From Curtobacterium sp. MCJR17_020 (lineage in GTDB: Bacteria > Actinomycetota > Actinomycetes > Actinomycetales > Microbacteriaceae), in the NCBI RefSeq assembly GCF_003234365.2, contig NZ_CP126260.1, forward strand, positions 1,922,001 to 1,986,000: a stretch of 64,000 nucleotides of DNA, in the 5' to 3' direction. The notes below the pieces were generated by a model. The model was given only the letters and a program-made list of their open reading frames with translations. It had not been told where the DNA came from and did not search any database. The position numbers were made by a program, and so were the translations under genes. Shown here piece by piece: positions 62,608 through 64,000 of this stretch. The stretch's first letter is position 1, and every line of letters begins with the position of its first letter.

Positions 62608-64000
62608 ATGCAGCCCATCGTCCCCGAACCCCGGAACGCCCGCGGCCCGAGCCGCCGAGCGCTCCTGACCGGCGCCGCCGGCCTCGCCGGCCTCGGCCTG
62701 CTCACCCTCACGGGGTGCAGCTCCGGCGCGAACGCCGGCACGCCCACCATCCCCGAGGCGGCGGCCACCGGCGTCGCCCGACGCGGCGGTCGTCTGCGCA
62801 TCGCGCGCCCGGCCGCCTCGGCCGCCGAGACCCTCGACTCCGCCAGCTCGCTGTCGGCGTACGAGTACCTCGGCGCGCTGTACAACCGGCTCGTCAAGCT
62901 CGACGAACAGGGCACCACCGTGCCCGACCTCGCCGAGGAGTGGTCCGCGAACGCCGACGGCACGGAGTGGACGTTCTCGCTCCGCCGCGGTGTCACCTTC
63001 CACGACGGCAGCCGCTTCACCGCGGACGACGCCATCGCGAGCATCCGGCACATCCTCGACGAGAAGACCGGCAGCCCGCAGGCCGGGGTCCTCGGCGAGG
63101 TGATGGACGCCGACTCGATGCGTGCGACCGACCCGTACACGCTGCGGTTCTCGCTGACCAAGCCGAACGCCGAGTTCCCGTCGCTGCTCACCGCGTACCA
63201 GTGCTACATCGTGCCGGCGGCCGCGATCGCCGACATCGGCCGCACCGGGATCGGGACGGGTCCGTTCCGGCTCTCCGCGTTCACCCCCGCCGGTGCCGGC
63301 AGCGTCGAGGCGTTCGACGACCACTTCGCCGGGCGTCCCGCGCTGGACGGCATCGACTTCTACTCGATCCAGGACACCACCGCCCGGGTGAACGCGCTCC
63401 TCGCCGGCCAGATCGACCTGATCTCGCAGACGAACCTGGACTTCGCGACCGCTCGGGTGGTGTCCGCGTCCGACCGCGCCACCGTCGCCCGGTCGAAGAA
63501 CGCCCAGTGGTACACGATCCCGATGCTCGCCACGAGCGACGAGTTCAGCGATCCGCGGGTCCGCCAGGCGATGAAGCTCGCCTACGATCCGCAGCAGATC
63601 GTCGACACGGCCCTGCAGGGCACCGGCTCGCCCGGGTGGGACAACCCCGTCCCGCCGCAGCTCGCCGCGTTCGTCGACGACCACCGCGAGTACGACCCGG
63701 ACAAGGCGAAGGCACTGCTCAAGCAGGCCGGTCACGAGGGGTTCCGGACCTCGATCTACACGTCGAGCTACGAGTCGGTCTTCACGCCGATGGCGGTCGC
63801 CTACCGCGACGCCGTCGCCGACGCGGGCATCCGCCTGACCGTCCGCAACGCGAGTTCGGACTCGTACTACACGCAGATCTGGATGCAGAAGCCGCTCATG
63901 GTGAGCTACTGGTTCACCGGCCGGCCGATCGACCAGCTCCTCAACCAGATCTTCCGCACGGGCTCGTCCTACAACGAGAGCGCGTGGTCGAACGAGACCT
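62608..64000 (+). CDS. ABC peptide-type solute-binding lipoprotein, partial
   Basis: The first 464 residues of a family-5 (DppA/OppA-like) solute-binding protein that runs off the window. AGGAGG lies just upstream of ATG 62608. The N-terminus has a twin-arginine-like and lipobox signal (SRRALLTGAAGLAGLGLLTL then TGC). Family hallmarks include VPDLAEEWSANADGTEWTFSLRRGVTFHDGSRFTADD (about 110-147) and IGTGPFRL. It probably binds a peptide, nickel chelate or glycoside. The permease and ATPase genes would lie beyond the right edge. Confidence 0.92.
   Translation, partial: MQPIVPEPRNARGPSRRALLTGAAGLAGLGLLTLTGCSSGANAGTPTIPEAAATGVARRGGRLRIARPAASAAETLDSASSLSAYEYLGALYNRLVKLDEQGTTVPDLAEEWSANADGTEWTFSLRRGVTFHDGSRFTADDAIASIRHILDEKTGSPQAGVLGEVMDADSMRATDPYTLRFSLTKPNAEFPSLLTAYQCYIVPAAAIADIGRTGIGTGPFRLSAFTPAGAGSVEAFDDHFAGRPALDGIDFYSIQDTTARVNALLAGQIDLISQTNLDFATARVVSASDRATVARSKNAQWYTIPMLATSDEFSDPRVRQAMKLAYDPQQIVDTALQGTGSPGWDNPVPPQLAAFVDDHREYDPDKAKALLKQAGHEGFRTSIYTSSYESVFTPMAVAYRDAVADAGIRLTVRNASSDSYYTQIWMQKPLMVSYWFTGRPIDQLLNQIFRTGSSYNESAWSNET

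Overview
The window is high-GC actinobacterial DNA, most probably from a motile Microbacteriaceae member such as Curtobacterium or a close relative. This is inferred from the flagellar flhA / FlhF-like / csrA order, the high G+C, the SD-led genes with many GTG starts, and overall gene content. No 16S or other marker gene is present, so the genus is not proven.

Layout. 0-1.5 kb: end of a flagellar export operon (flhA C-terminus, an FlhF-like protein, csrA), closed by a 28-bp-stem hairpin. 1.7-6.4 kb: acyl-CoA oxidase, a POT-type peptide transporter broken by one frameshift, a 35-residue membrane peptide and a 195-bp tandem repeat carrying a palindrome. 6.4-12.1 kb: a three-gene SMC-like (MksBEF / Wadjet JetABC) operon with no JetD nuclease beside it. 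12.2-12.9 kb: four tRNA genes (Val-CAC, Gly-GCC, Cys-GCA, Val-GAC). 13-28.6 kb: an accessory, partly decayed stretch with MFS exporters, TetR regulators, an EamA-esterase fused frame, IS30- and IS3-family transposase remnants, twin GAF-ANTAR proteins, and a collapsing metal-resistance-type module (DsbA-like, M23 and cation diffusion facilitator).

28.8-53 kb is a catabolic region. It contains an alpha/beta hydrolase-cupin fusion, LLM flavin oxidoreductases, zinc alcohol dehydrogenase, quinone reductase, a MetF-like protein, a concanavalin-like/TetR fused frame, an MFS-GH3 beta-glucosidase pair, an AEC transporter and an isochorismatase-fold protein. It also holds an operon of two adenosine-deaminase-like proteins, a flavin reductase, an SsuA/NMT1-type ABC importer and an NtaA-type monooxygenase. 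Six promoters in this region share a palindrome, TTCCRYGGAA. At three of them it occurs twice, offset by 15 bp, which suggests a previously unlabelled regulon linking these scattered genes.

53-64 kb is more ordinary: SDR, MFS, HxlR plus aldo/keto reductase, a GMC oxidoreductase fused to a gluconate-dehydrogenase-subunit-3-like domain, a second tRNA-Gly(GCC), a sulfite-oxidase-like/ferredoxin-reductase/DUF6510 operon, and the start of a family-5 ABC solute-binding lipoprotein that runs off the end.

The strongest leads are the TTCCRYGGAA regulon; the deaminase / two-component monooxygenase / importer operon, whose parts resemble the Rut logic of N-heterocycle degradation; the two long frames that join unrelated proteins; and the JetABC operon lacking JetD.
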